Positions 7,119 through 16,034 of a stretch of 64,000 nucleotides of DNA are shown in pieces. The stretch comes from Candidatus Competibacteraceae bacterium (lineage in GTDB: Bacteria > Pseudomonadota > Gammaproteobacteria > Competibacterales > Competibacteraceae): assembly GCA_016713505.1 (NCBI GenBank), contig JADJPA010000001.1, positions 2,245,501-2,309,500 on the forward strand, in the 5' to 3' direction. The notes beneath the pieces were generated by a model that was given only the letters and a program-made list of their open reading frames with translations, had not been told where the DNA came from and did no database searches. Positions within the stretch are counted from its first letter, which is position 1. The number at the start of each line of letters is the position of its first letter. The translations under genes were made by a program, and so were the position numbers.

Positions 7119-9853
7119 TGTTGGGCGACGGCATCATCATCGCCAGCGCGCTGGCGTACATGGGCGTGTTGTTCGCCATCGCCTATTACGGCGACCATCG
7201 CGCCGACATCGGCCGCTCGATCATCGCCAATCCCTACATCTACACCTTGTCGCTGGCGATCTACTGCACCGCTTGGACCTTCTACGGCAGCGTGGGGCTG
7301 GCGGCGAGCAGCGGCATCGACTATCTGCCGGTCTATCTCGGTCCGACCTTGATGGCGATGCTGTTTTGGTTCGTGCTGCGGCGGATCGTGCGCATCACCA
7401 AAATCCATCGCATCACCTCCATCGCCGACTTCGTGGCCTCGCGCTACGGCAAAAGTGGCCTGTTGGCGGGCTTGGTCACCATCATCGTGGTGTTGGGCAT
7501 CTTGCCCTACATTTCGATCCAGCTAAAAGCCATCGCCACCAGTTTCAGCTTGCTGCGGCAATATCCCGAAGTGTCGATGGCGGCCGCCTCGACCCAGCAT
7601 CCGTTCTGGACCGACACCACCTTTTACGTGGCCTTGGTGCTGATCGTGTTCGCCATTTTGTTCGGCACCCGCCACATCGACACCACCGAACGCCACGAAG
7701 GCATGGTGGCGGCGGTGGCGTTTGAATCGCTGTTCAAGCTGGTGGCGTTCGTGACGGTCGGGGCCATCGTGACTTTCGGCGTGTTCGGCGGGCCGAGCGA
7801 TTTGTTCCGTCAGGCGGCCGAGAAGCCCGAACTGGCGGCGCTGATGCGCTTTCAGGTGGTGCCGGGCGGTTTCGGCGGCTGGCTGTCGCTGACCTTTCTA
7901 TCGATGATGGCCTTTATTTTCCTGCCCCGGCAATTTCAGGTGCTGGTGGTGGAAAACGTCAACGAAACGCACATCCGCAAGGCGATCTGGCTGTTTCCGC
8001 TGTATCTGTTCTTGATCAACCTGTTCGTGCTGCCCATCGCCTTGGGCGGACGGTTGACTTTTCCCAACGGCCAGGTCGACGCCGACATGTTCGTGCTGGC
8101 GCTGCCGATGGCCGAACACAAGCCGGATTTGGCGCTGCTGGCGTTTCTGGGCGGCTTGTCGGCCGCCACCAGCATGATTTTGTTCGAGACCGTCACTTTG
8201 TCCACCATGGTTTGCAACGATCTGGTGATGCCGATCTTGCTGCGCGCCAACCCGCCGTGGCTGGCGAGCCGCAGCGATCTGTCGGGGCTGTTGCTCGCCA
8301 TCCGCCGCGTCGGCATCGCGGTGTTGATCCTGTTGGGTTATCTGTATTTCCGCTTTATCGGCGAATCCTACGCTTTGGTCACCAGCGGCCTGGTGTCCTT
8401 CGCCGCCGCCGCCCAATTCGCGCCGCCGATTCTGATCGGCCTGTTCTGGAAGCGAGCCAACCGGCGCGGGGCCTTGATCGGTTTGAGCGGTGGGTTCGTG
8501 ATCTGGGCCTATACCCTGTTGCTGCCGGCCATGGCCCGCTCCGGCTGGTTGGACGCGAGCTTCATCGAGCAAGGTCCCTACGGCTTGGAGCTGCTCAAAC
8601 CCTACGCGCTGTTGGGCCTCGACCACCTCGATCCCTACATGCACGCGGTGTTTTGGAGCATGTTGGCCAACATCGGCGGCTTGGTGTTCGGTTCGATGCT
8701 GAGCCGGCCCGACCCCATCGAACAAGTGCAAGGCAGCCAGTTCGTCAACGTGCTCGAACAAGACCGCCACGACGGCGATTCGCTGCTGTGGCGGGGGGTG
8801 GCGGAAACCACCGATCTCTACGATCTGCTGGCGCGTTTTCTCGGCCCACAGCGCGCTAGCGAAGCCTTCGATCAGTACGCCCAGGAGCACGACGGCTACC
8901 CACTCGAAGCCGATTCCCGGCTGATTCACTACACCGAACGGCTGCTGGCCGGGGCGATCGGCGCGGCCTCGGCGCGGGTGATGATCTCCTCGATCGTGAT
9001 GGGCGAGGTGCTGAGCATCGAGGAGGTGATGACCATCCTCGATGAAAGCACCCAGGTGATCGAATACAGCCGCCGGTTGGAGCAGAAATCGCGCGAGTTG
9101 GAATCGGCGTCCGCCGAATTGCGCGAGGCCAACAACCAACTGCAAAAATTGGATCAACTGAAGGACGAATTCATCTCGACCGTCACCCATGAACTGCGCA
9201 CGCCGCTGACCTCGATCCGAGCGTTTTCCGAAATCCTGCTCTCCAGTCCCGATGTGGCCGTCGAGCAGCGCAGCCAGTTCCTAGGGATCATCGTCAAGGA
9301 GAGCGAGCGGCTGACCCGGCTGATCAATCAAGTGCTCGACATGGCCAAGATCGATTCGGGCCGGATCGACTGGCGCATTGAGGACATCGATTTGCGGGCG
9401 CTGGTTGAGGACGCCATCAACTCCACCAGCCAGCTATTCCGCGACAAGTCGGTCGCCTTGACCGAGGAATTGGGCGACAAGCCGGTCATCATGGCTGGCG
9501 ACCGCGACCGCTTGATTCAGGTCATCATCAACTTGCTGTCGAACGCCGTGAAATTCTGTCTGGATCAAGACGGCAAAGTCATCATTCAACTCTTTCCAGT
9601 GGAAACCCGCTGGCGGGTCGTGGTGATCGACAACGGCCCCGGCATCGCCGCCGACCAGCATCAGTTGATTTTCGAAAAATTCCACCAAGTCACGGACGCC
9701 CATGCCGGCAAGCCCAAGGGGACCGGTTTGGGACTGCCGATCAGCCAAAAAATCGTCGAACATCACGGCGGCAGTATTTGGGTGGAAAGCGAGATCGGTC
9801 AAGGCTCTACGTTCATCGTCGACTTGCCCGGCAAACCCCATTCCAGCGAATGA
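7118..9853 (+). CDS. Sodium:solute symporter-type sensor histidine kinase (CbrA/CrbS-like)
   Basis: A 911-aa fusion. The N-terminal ~570 residues are an SLC5-type symporter with 12-13 membrane helices (for example YSLAIYCTAWTFYGSVGLAA-like first helices, and ISIQLKAIATSF). A STAC-like linker and a coiled coil (SRRLEQKSRELESASAELRE) follow. The kinase has the H-box FISTVTHELRTPLTSIR with His691, the N-box LIQVIINLLSNAVKF, G1 VIDNGPGIA and G2 GTGLGLPIS. Family members CbrA and CrbS sense or transport small metabolites (histidine, acetate) and control carbon use. No DNA-binding regulator is adjacent; the receiver at 4271 is the likely partner. The input ligand is unknown. Confidence 0.95.
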   Translation: MLGDGIIIASALAYMGVLFAIAYYGDHRADIGRSIIANPYIYTLSLAIYCTAWTFYGSVGLAASSGIDYLPVYLGPTLMAMLFWFVLRRIVRITKIHRITSIADFVASRYGKSGLLAGLVTIIVVLGILPYISIQLKAIATSFSLLRQYPEVSMAAASTQHPFWTDTTFYVALVLIVFAILFGTRHIDTTERHEGMVAAVAFESLFKLVAFVTVGAIVTFGVFGGPSDLFRQAAEKPELAALMRFQVVPGGFGGWLSLTFLSMMAFIFLPRQFQVLVVENVNETHIRKAIWLFPLYLFLINLFVLPIALGGRLTFPNGQVDADMFVLALPMAEHKPDLALLAFLGGLSAATSMILFETVTLSTMVCNDLVMPILLRANPPWLASRSDLSGLLLAIRRVGIAVLILLGYLYFRFIGESYALVTSGLVSFAAAAQFAPPILIGLFWKRANRRGALIGLSGGFVIWAYTLLLPAMARSGWLDASFIEQGPYGLELLKPYALLGLDHLDPYMHAVFWSMLANIGGLVFGSMLSRPDPIEQVQGSQFVNVLEQDRHDGDSLLWRGVAETTDLYDLLARFLGPQRASEAFDQYAQEHDGYPLEADSRLIHYTERLLAGAIGAASARVMISSIVMGEVLSIEEVMTILDESTQVIEYSRRLEQKSRELESASAELREANNQLQKLDQLKDEFISTVTHELRTPLTSIRAFSEILLSSPDVAVEQRSQFLGIIVKESERLTRLINQVLDMAKIDSGRIDWRIEDIDLRALVEDAINSTSQLFRDKSVALTEELGDKPVIMAGDRDRLIQVIINLLSNAVKFCLDQDGKVIIQLFPVETRWRVVVIDNGPGIAADQHQLIFEKFHQVTDAHAGKPKGTGLGLPISQKIVEHHGGSIWVESEIGQGSTFIVDLPGKPHSSE

Positions 9854-9885
9854 CGGCTGGATCGTCAATCATCTTTTTCCCAACG

Positions 9886-10680
9886 ATGAAAGCTTATCTC
9901 GATCTGTTGCGGCAGGTGCTGACTTGCGGCGCTCGCAAGCAGGATCGAACCGGAACGGGCACCCTGAGCGTGTTCGGAGCCCAAATGCGCTTCGACCTGC
10001 GCCAAGGATTTCCGCTGGTCACCACCAAGAAGTTGCATTTGCGCTCGATCGTGTACGAATTGTTGTGGTTTCTGCGCGGCGACACCCATCTCCGTTACCT
10101 GCACGAACACGGCGTCACCATTTGGGACGAGTGGGCCGACGAGCAAGGCGATTTGGGGCCGATCTACGGCAAGCAATGGCGCGACTGGGAAACCAAGGAC
10201 GGCCGCCACATCGACCAATTGGCCAACGCCGTCGAGCTGCTGCGGCGCGATCCCGAGTCGCGGCGCATCGTGGTGTCGGCTTGGAATGTGGGCGAACTGG
10301 AGCAAATGCGGTTGCTGCCCTGCCATCTGCTGTTTCAGTTTTACGTCGCGGGCGGGGAATTGTCCTGTCAGTTGTACCAGCGCAGCGCCGATTTGTTTCT
10401 CGGCGTGCCGTTCAACATCGCCAGCTACGCGCTGTTGACCCACCTCGTCGCCCAGCAAGCCGATCTCAAGGTCGGCGAGTTCATTTGGACCGGCGGCGAT
10501 TGTCATTTGTATTTGAACCATCTGGAGCAGGCCCGCCTGCAACTGGGCCGCCAACCCTATCCACCGCCACGACTGGTGATTCGACGCCGGCCAGAATCGC
10601 TGTTCGACTATCGCTACGAAGACTTTGAAGTGATCGGTTATCAGTCCCATCCGGCCATCAAGGCGCCGGTGGCGGTTTAG
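9886..10680 (+). CDS. thyA: Thymidylate synthase
   Basis: Converts dUMP and methylene-tetrahydrofolate to dTMP and dihydrofolate. The ATG at 9886 gives 264 aa, the size of E. coli ThyA, and begins MKAYLDLLRQVLTCG; in-frame codons upstream overlap the kinase gene and are not family-like. Visible motifs: RTGTGTLSVFGAQMRFDL, the active-site Cys in LLPCHLLFQFYV, the dUMP-binding QRSADLFLGVPFNIASYA and the HLYLNHLEQ segment. It ends in APVAV, the usual C-terminal form. It lies 32 bases downstream of the symporter-kinase on the same strand. Confidence 0.98.
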   Translation: MKAYLDLLRQVLTCGARKQDRTGTGTLSVFGAQMRFDLRQGFPLVTTKKLHLRSIVYELLWFLRGDTHLRYLHEHGVTIWDEWADEQGDLGPIYGKQWRDWETKDGRHIDQLANAVELLRRDPESRRIVVSAWNVGELEQMRLLPCHLLFQFYVAGGELSCQLYQRSADLFLGVPFNIASYALLTHLVAQQADLKVGEFIWTGGDCHLYLNHLEQARLQLGRQPYPPPRLVIRRRPESLFDYRYEDFEVIGYQSHPAIKAPVAV

Positions 10681-10730
10681 GGTCGTGCTTGCAGTCAACT
10701 CATTAAATTTTAAGGCGTTTGGCTAATATC

Positions 10731-10763
10731 TTGAAAATTCGGATATCAACTCCGAATTTTCAA
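10731..10763. terminator. Perfect 13-bp inverted repeat after thyA
   Basis: Arms TTGAAAATTCGGA (10731-10743) and TCCGAATTTTCAA (10751-10763) are perfect complements around a 7-base loop. It lies 51 bases after the thyA stop. The A/T-rich outer stem and lack of a strong T run make it a weak intrinsic terminator; it could equally be an operator for the NACHT-like gene 105 bases downstream. Confidence 0.5.
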
Positions 10764-10868
10764 GGCAGCAGTTTGGCCGCTCAAAGAGCTTGCCGGATTG
10801 CCTAGCCAGATGAGCTAATATGACAGTGCTGTTTTGATACTGACGATGTTAATGCCGAAGGATTGGAC

Positions 10869-13379
10869 ATGCGGATTCAAAGCGGGATTTGCCTTCTCTG
10901 TCTGCTAGCTGTTGTCGGTTTCAGCCATGCCGCTGAGGACGATACAAAGCCACTAGCCTGGAAAGTGGAGGGTTTCTGGGCGGCCTTGAACGACGAAAAC
11001 TCAAAAGTGATGGTCACTGCAATTCAAGAAACCGAGGCTATCCATGAGATGATCGCGGCCCTAGGCGGGAGAGCAAAGAGTTTGATGCCCTGGTTAACGG
11101 AACTACTGAGCGATCCCCGGGGTGCCCACCTGACGGCAGATCAAATCCTGAGAACGATGAGCGCGGCGGCCAAGGAACAAGCGCCCGAACTGGCCAAGTC
11201 GCTGCGCGAACCCGATTTGAATGTCCGTGCGGCGGCGGCTCAAACCCTGGAAACGATGGGTGCGGCGGCCAAGGGACAAGCGCCCGAACTGACCAGGTGG
11301 CTGCACGATCCCGACGAAAATGTCCGGCAGGCAGCAGTCGAGATGCTGGGGGCGATGGGCGCGGCGGCCAAGGAACAAGCGCCCGAACTAGCTCGGCTGC
11401 TGCGCGATCCCCACTGGACTGTCCGTCTGACGGCGATCCAGGCGCTGGGAGCGATGGGCGCGGCGGCCAAGGAACAAGCGCCCGAACTAGCTCGGCTGCT
11501 GCGCGATTCCGACAAGAATGCCCGTTGGGCGGCATCTCGGGCGCTTATTGCGATAGGGCCTCTTGAGCTAAGATCAATCTCAAGCATTTTATCCATTGTT
11601 TACGATGACAGTTCTCTCGTTTCCAAATCACGATTTCTAGCTCATTTTCTTGGCGGTGGTAACGCCGATACCGAGACACTTATCGCTTGGATCGGCGAAC
11701 CGATCACCCGACCCATCGCCGCAATCGCTCAAGATCACGGCTTAGCTGCTAAAACGCTCCGCGTTTTCGAACAAGCTTGGCCTTTTAGTGAACCCTTTCC
11801 CAAATTACGCCGCGATTTGGAAGCGCAGATCGCCACCGTCGCCACAACGGGCCGATGGAAAATTGACGATCTACCTTTGCTCAAGACCCATGCAACCAAT
11901 CTTGCAGCAATCGGCTCCACTCACGCGGCGGCGGTACAGCAAGTCATTGCCTCAATAGAAGCGGCCGATTATGCATTCACCATCGCCAAGGTCGCGCTAA
12001 TCCATGCGCTGTTCTGGCTGGCTCTAATCGCGGCCTATCCCCGCTCGCGCATCGTGCAGGCCATCTTCTTCTGGAATCCTTGGGCACGGCGCTTTATCGG
12101 GCTGGGCTATATCGGCTTCGCGCTCACCTGGATTCCGTTTCTGCGAGCGAAATTATTCGCGCCATTCAAGCCATCGTTAATCGCCGACGTCGCCTTAGAC
12201 ACCTTCGACGAGTCGACCTATTTCCCCGATTCACTGGTTAAGCAAAAAACCTCCGGGCGTCAAAAACCGCTGCGCGAAGCGATCCCCGCCATCCGTGACC
12301 AGATCGTCCTCGAAGGTGAATCGGGTATCGGCAAGACGATGTTCTTGCGCTCGCTGGTCAAACATGCCCGGCGCGTGGTGGTGTATCTGCCCGCGAAGAA
12401 ATGCGGCGGCGGGGTGCTGGAAGCCATTCAAGCCAAACTGCACGGCCCCGCCCAAGATCTCGCCTTCCTCCGCAACTTGATCTACAGCGGCGCGCTCGAC
12501 ATCTGCATCGACGGTCTCAACGAAGTCTCGGCGGACGCTCGAGCCAAAATCACCGGATTCGTAGAAAGCTATTTCAAGGGCAATATCCTGATGAGCGCCC
12601 AACCGCTGGAATGGACGCCGCCGGCAACCGCCAAAACCTACATTCTCGAACCCCTCACCGACAGCCAAATCGAGACCTTTTTACTGACCCGTCAAGACCA
12701 CCTCCCCGACGATGCCCGGATCACCGGCGACGCCTACCAGCAAGCGTGCCGGCGCTACCTAACCGCCACCCTCGATCCCCAACAACCCCCAGAAACGCTG
12801 GCGGCGATACGCCAACTGCTGTCCAACCCGATGGATCTGACCTCGGTGGCCGCCATGCTGGCGCGCGACGAAAACCCCGATCTGTTCCGTTTGCAAGACC
12901 AGCAATATCGGCTCATGGCCGAAGATTATCGGCAAAAACAGCTTCACGACTTTCCGCTGCGCAAATTCACCGAAGCGGTTTATCAAATGCGCCTGCAAGA
13001 CCAAGACGCCCTGCCCGCCGGCCAATTCACCAAGGAATTGCAATGCCTGGAACGCCACAAAATGACCGTCAACCGCCCGATGGTCGAAGGCGGCAAACCG
13101 TGCGACGAATGGCATTTCCGACACGACAAAATCACGGATTTCTTCATCGTCCAAGCGTTTCTCGGAACTGAAAACGACAAACCGGAAAAACATCTGGGCG
13201 ATGCCCGGTTCCGGGGCGTCTACCTGCAACTGGCCCGACTGCTGCCCTTGAGCGACGCCCGCGCGCTGGAGCGACGGCTGATCGACTACGCCGCCGACAC
13301 CCAGGATCACACGGTCAGCGACGTTTTTATCCAACTCTTACGGGTCCGCCCGAACCGAAACGAAGGCCAATCCCACTGA
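10869..13379 (+). CDS. HEAT-repeat membrane protein with a NACHT/STAND-type NTPase domain
   Basis: The ATG at 10869 is chosen because AAGGA sits 6 bases before it; a TTG two codons earlier is too close to that site. The protein has 836 aa. Residues 1-22 form a signal peptide or anchor (GICLLCLLAVVGFSHAA). At about 100-230 there are four 33-residue HEAT-type repeats with the core AAAKEQAPELARLLRD. A strong membrane helix follows at about 372-390, then a second hydrophobic stretch at about 399-425. The NTPase begins near 478 with Walker A GESGIGKT (483-490) and Walker B LDICIDGLNE (543-552). The C-terminal third is helical and unassigned. STAND NTPases are typically sensors, some of them anti-phage. 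The function and the side of the membrane are inferred, not shown. Confidence 0.82.
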   Translation: MRIQSGICLLCLLAVVGFSHAAEDDTKPLAWKVEGFWAALNDENSKVMVTAIQETEAIHEMIAALGGRAKSLMPWLTELLSDPRGAHLTADQILRTMSAAAKEQAPELAKSLREPDLNVRAAAAQTLETMGAAAKGQAPELTRWLHDPDENVRQAAVEMLGAMGAAAKEQAPELARLLRDPHWTVRLTAIQALGAMGAAAKEQAPELARLLRDSDKNARWAASRALIAIGPLELRSISSILSIVYDDSSLVSKSRFLAHFLGGGNADTETLIAWIGEPITRPIAAIAQDHGLAAKTLRVFEQAWPFSEPFPKLRRDLEAQIATVATTGRWKIDDLPLLKTHATNLAAIGSTHAAAVQQVIASIEAADYAFTIAKVALIHALFWLALIAAYPRSRIVQAIFFWNPWARRFIGLGYIGFALTWIPFLRAKLFAPFKPSLIADVALDTFDESTYFPDSLVKQKTSGRQKPLREAIPAIRDQIVLEGESGIGKTMFLRSLVKHARRVVVYLPAKKCGGGVLEAIQAKLHGPAQDLAFLRNLIYSGALDICIDGLNEVSADARAKITGFVESYFKGNILMSAQPLEWTPPATAKTYILEPLTDSQIETFLLTRQDHLPDDARITGDAYQQACRRYLTATLDPQQPPETLAAIRQLLSNPMDLTSVAAMLARDENPDLFRLQDQQYRLMAEDYRQKQLHDFPLRKFTEAVYQMRLQDQDALPAGQFTKELQCLERHKMTVNRPMVEGGKPCDEWHFRHDKITDFFIVQAFLGTENDKPEKHLGDARFRGVYLQLARLLPLSDARALERRLIDYAADTQDHTVSDVFIQLLRVRPNRNEGQSH
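11160..11540 (+). repeat. 99-bp in-frame tandem repeats encoding HEAT units
   Basis: Four consecutive 99-bp units each encode one HEAT-like repeat. Units three and four share an identical 57-base block (11352-11408 and 11451-11507), which points to recent tandem duplication rather than ancient repeat divergence. Units one and two carry the same block with a few substitutions. Confidence 0.85.
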
Positions 13380-13462
13380 CGATCTCCGACGGAAACATCC
13401 CGCTTGACCGCGGTCTAAAAATATGGTGCGATGCAATAATAAACTGGGGTGGAGATCACAAA

Positions 13463-13804
13463 ATGAACACCAACACCATGCTCGACCGCCAACACGCTGC
13501 CAACCTGCTGGCGTGGCAGGGCACGATGCGAGTCAGCGGACTTTTGAGCCTCAGTCTCGTCGGCTCGGTGCGCAAAGGCTTGGAGACGTATTTGCTTTGC
13601 CTGCGCCACGGCGCGGCTTACCTAAAAAGCGCCAGCCTGGGCGATACGCCCGAAAAAGCGGTGTCGACCTATGCCGACGCCATGAACGAGTGCGTCGAAA
13701 AGTCCTGGCAGGATTACCGTAACAGCTTGCAGATTTGGTTGCTGACCCAGGACGAGGCGCTGATCTGGGTGAATAAAATCGACCGGGCCTTGGCTGGTCC
13801 GTGA
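13463..13804 (+). CDS. Small helical protein, possibly phasin-like
   Basis: A 113-aa protein with no signal peptide and no catalytic motif. It is predicted almost all helical, with amphipathic stretches such as AVSTYADAMNECVEKSWQDY and NSLQIWLLTQDEALIWVNKI. GGGGTGGAG about 9 bases ahead of the ATG is a good ribosome site. It is a single gene, flanked by the NTPase gene upstream and a convergent PTPS-family gene. Size and composition resemble short phasins of polyhydroxyalkanoate granules, but no diagnostic motif is seen. It is best treated as hypothetical. Confidence 0.7.
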   Translation: MNTNTMLDRQHAANLLAWQGTMRVSGLLSLSLVGSVRKGLETYLLCLRHGAAYLKSASLGDTPEKAVSTYADAMNECVEKSWQDYRNSLQIWLLTQDEALIWVNKIDRALAGP

Positions 13805-13897
13805 CCGGCGGCGCGCCGGCGCGGCACCACGTTCCGCGAGGGCTCCGTCCCCACGCCCTGGCCGGGCGGTCGCTCCGAACGAGCCGCCAGCCCGCCC

Positions 13898-14419
13898 TCA
13901 GCGGCCGAAACGGACGGAGTAGGTCGCCCCTTGCCCGCGTGATTCTTCGACCCGCAGACTGGCGGCGAAGATTTGTTCTCGCCAGGCAACCGTCTGATCT
14001 TTTGTTAATTTTTCCCAAAATTGCTCGAAGCATAACCGAGCCAGATTCTCGGCGGTGATGTTGTCCACAGCTAACACCGCCACCTCATCGACCGGCAGCA
14101 CATAGCGCTTGCCGCACAACCGAAAAGCGTACTCGCCCCCATCGCCGGACAGGGCTTCGAACCACGGATTGGCTCCGGCCACCAGCATCTTTTCGTCCCA
14201 CGCCGCGCAAACCGACCGCAGCACTCGCTTGAAGGATTGATAGCTGAGCATCCGCGCCAACGCCGGCTCGGCCAACTCCACTTCCAGTTCGACTTGATAG
14301 TTATGCCCGTGCAAGCCTTCCTTGCTGCCATCGGGAAACACCGTCATGTGCGCCGCCGAAAATTTCAGATTGTCCTTGCGGATGTGGATTTTCCACTGCC
14401 GCTCGTCTGGACCGCTCAT
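13898..14419 (-). CDS. 6-pyruvoyl-tetrahydropterin synthase family protein, possibly PTPS-III-like
   Basis: A 173-aa T-fold enzyme. The zinc ligands are FSAAH near residue 24 and LHGHNY near 38-43. The acid and helix elements NITAENLARLCFEQF and LRVEES are those of the QueD/PTPS family, which acts on dihydroneopterin triphosphate. In QueD a catalytic Cys precedes the HGH motif (CGRLHGH). Here the segment reads GSKEGLHGHNY, with no Cys and a Glu three residues before the first His. Proteins with Glu at this place (PTPS-III) make 6-hydroxymethylpterin for folate synthesis. So the role may be folate rather than queuosine. It is convergent with the small gene at 13463. Confidence 0.88.
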   Translation of the reverse strand: MSGPDERQWKIHIRKDNLKFSAAHMTVFPDGSKEGLHGHNYQVELEVELAEPALARMLSYQSFKRVLRSVCAAWDEKMLVAGANPWFEALSGDGGEYAFRLCGKRYVLPVDEVAVLAVDNITAENLARLCFEQFWEKLTKDQTVAWREQIFAASLRVEESRGQGATYSVRFGR

Positions 14420-14558
14420 GCTGTCGCTCCTGTTGGAATCATTGGCCCCGCTGTCAATTCACCAAGCCAACCCGCTGCCACCGCACCGTCATCCGCCAGA
14501 GGAACGAGCGGGCCAGCGAAAAGTCTATAGTGCAGCACTAACCGACGAAACAGCACCG

Positions 14559-16034
14559 ATGAACCCCATCCAATACCGTCTGGCCGGCTTGCTGTTGGCG
14601 GGCTTGCTCGCCGGCTGCGCCACACATGTGCCACGCTCGCCAAACGATCCGGCCAGCGCCCGTTGTCTGGAGCTGTACGCCGCACTGGATGCGGTGGTGG
14701 CGGACCGTGGGACGGCCCCCTCCTCGCCCGCTCGCATCGACGGTTTCCTCTATCTGCGGGTGGACCGGTTTTTGGCCGGTTTCCGCGACTCAGCGCTGAC
14801 ACCCGAGCAAACCACCGCCTGGCTCACTCGCTTGAGCCAGTTGGATTTGCAGGCTCGGCGGATCGAATGGGCCTCGTTGCCGGCTGAGAGCCAAAGCGCA
14901 TTGCAGGGTCGCCACGCGCCTGACAGCAGCGTTCCGGCTCTGCTGGAAACGTGCGCGAGCGCCTTGCGGACCGCCGACTTGGCCGATCCCGAGCGACTGG
15001 CGTTGCTTCGGAAACGCGCCCGAGTTTCGGATGATTATTCAACCGCAAACCAACTGCTGGGCCTCTATCCGCTGACGATGCTGCCGGTTGATTACGGGGT
15101 ATTCCATTACCAACAAGAAACCCGCGCTCTGTTTGCTCGACCGTTGGCGGCGCTGGCGGTTCAAGGCCAATTGTACCGCTATGGGCCTTCAACCGCTCCA
15201 GTCGCCTTACCCGGCCGCGCCAGCTTCCAGCACGATGCCCTCGGCATTCCCGAACCGACGCCCGCTCGGCTGGAAACCCTGTTCGCCGTTCACGCGCCGG
15301 TTTGGGAAATCGATACCACCACCGACGCCGACCGGCCCGGCGCGCCTTACTGGCGGTCGAACGGTCCGCCAACGGTGGACATCTCTCGACCGCTCGGCTA
15401 TCACTTCGTCTCCCATGCCCGCTGGCAAGGCGAGTCGTTATTGCAACTGAATTACTTGATCTGGTTTGCCGCCCGCCCCAAGATCGGTGCGTTCGATCTA
15501 CTCGGCGGGCCGCTGGATGGCGTGCTGTGGCGGGTCACGCTGGATCGAACGGGCCAGCCGTTACTGTACGACAGCATTCATGCGTGCGGCTGCTATCACC
15601 TGCTGTTCCCCGGCCCCGGTTTACACCTGCGCCCGGAAACGGCGCAATGGGCCGAACCGCCGCTGGTCCCGCAACCCGCTCCCATTGCTGGCGATCGACA
15701 ACGACCGGTGGTCCGTTTGTCTTCCGACAGCCATTATGTACAGCGGGTTTACGCCGACCGGCCAGGCGCGGTGACGGCGTTGGGCCAGCGGAATTATGCG
15801 GCGCTGTACGCCGTTCCGGTGGAAAATGACGGCCGGCGCAGCCTGTTTGGACCGAATGGCCTGGTAGCGGGCAGCGAACGCGCCGAACGCTGGTTGCTGT
15901 GGCCGACCGGCGTACCGTCGCCGGGCGCGATGCGAGAGCGTGGCCGACACGCCATCGCATTCGTGGGCCGACGTCACTTCGATGACGCAGACTTATTGGA
16001 CCGGTTGTTTGAGCCCGCCAAGGGGGAGCGATGA
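14559..16034 (+). CDS. Putative outer-membrane lipoprotein of unknown function
   Basis: The ATG at 14559 (491 aa) is chosen because it starts a clear lipoprotein signal: LAGLLLAGLLAGCATH, with the lipobox LAGC near residue 20. The frame is open further upstream but overlaps the PTPS-family promoter region without a lipoprotein-like start. The mature part has no motif I recognise. It is rich in Trp, Tyr and Arg and contains a CGCYHLLFPG segment near residue 345. Its stop overlaps the ATG of the next gene (ATGA, 4 bases), so it is coupled to the DUF3047 protein, and the two probably act together at the cell envelope. Confidence 0.85.
   Translation: MNPIQYRLAGLLLAGLLAGCATHVPRSPNDPASARCLELYAALDAVVADRGTAPSSPARIDGFLYLRVDRFLAGFRDSALTPEQTTAWLTRLSQLDLQARRIEWASLPAESQSALQGRHAPDSSVPALLETCASALRTADLADPERLALLRKRARVSDDYSTANQLLGLYPLTMLPVDYGVFHYQQETRALFARPLAALAVQGQLYRYGPSTAPVALPGRASFQHDALGIPEPTPARLETLFAVHAPVWEIDTTTDADRPGAPYWRSNGPPTVDISRPLGYHFVSHARWQGESLLQLNYLIWFAARPKIGAFDLLGGPLDGVLWRVTLDRTGQPLLYDSIHACGCYHLLFPGPGLHLRPETAQWAEPPLVPQPAPIAGDRQRPVVRLSSDSHYVQRVYADRPGAVTALGQRNYAALYAVPVENDGRRSLFGPNGLVAGSERAERWLLWPTGVPSPGAMRERGRHAIAFVGRRHFDDADLLDRLFEPAKGER

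Noticed and set aside
7898..9190. Long (430 codon) minus-strand open frame within the symporter-kinase gene
   Set aside because: High-GC shadow, rich in Gln, His and Arg, with no domain; the plus-strand gene has all symporter and kinase motifs.
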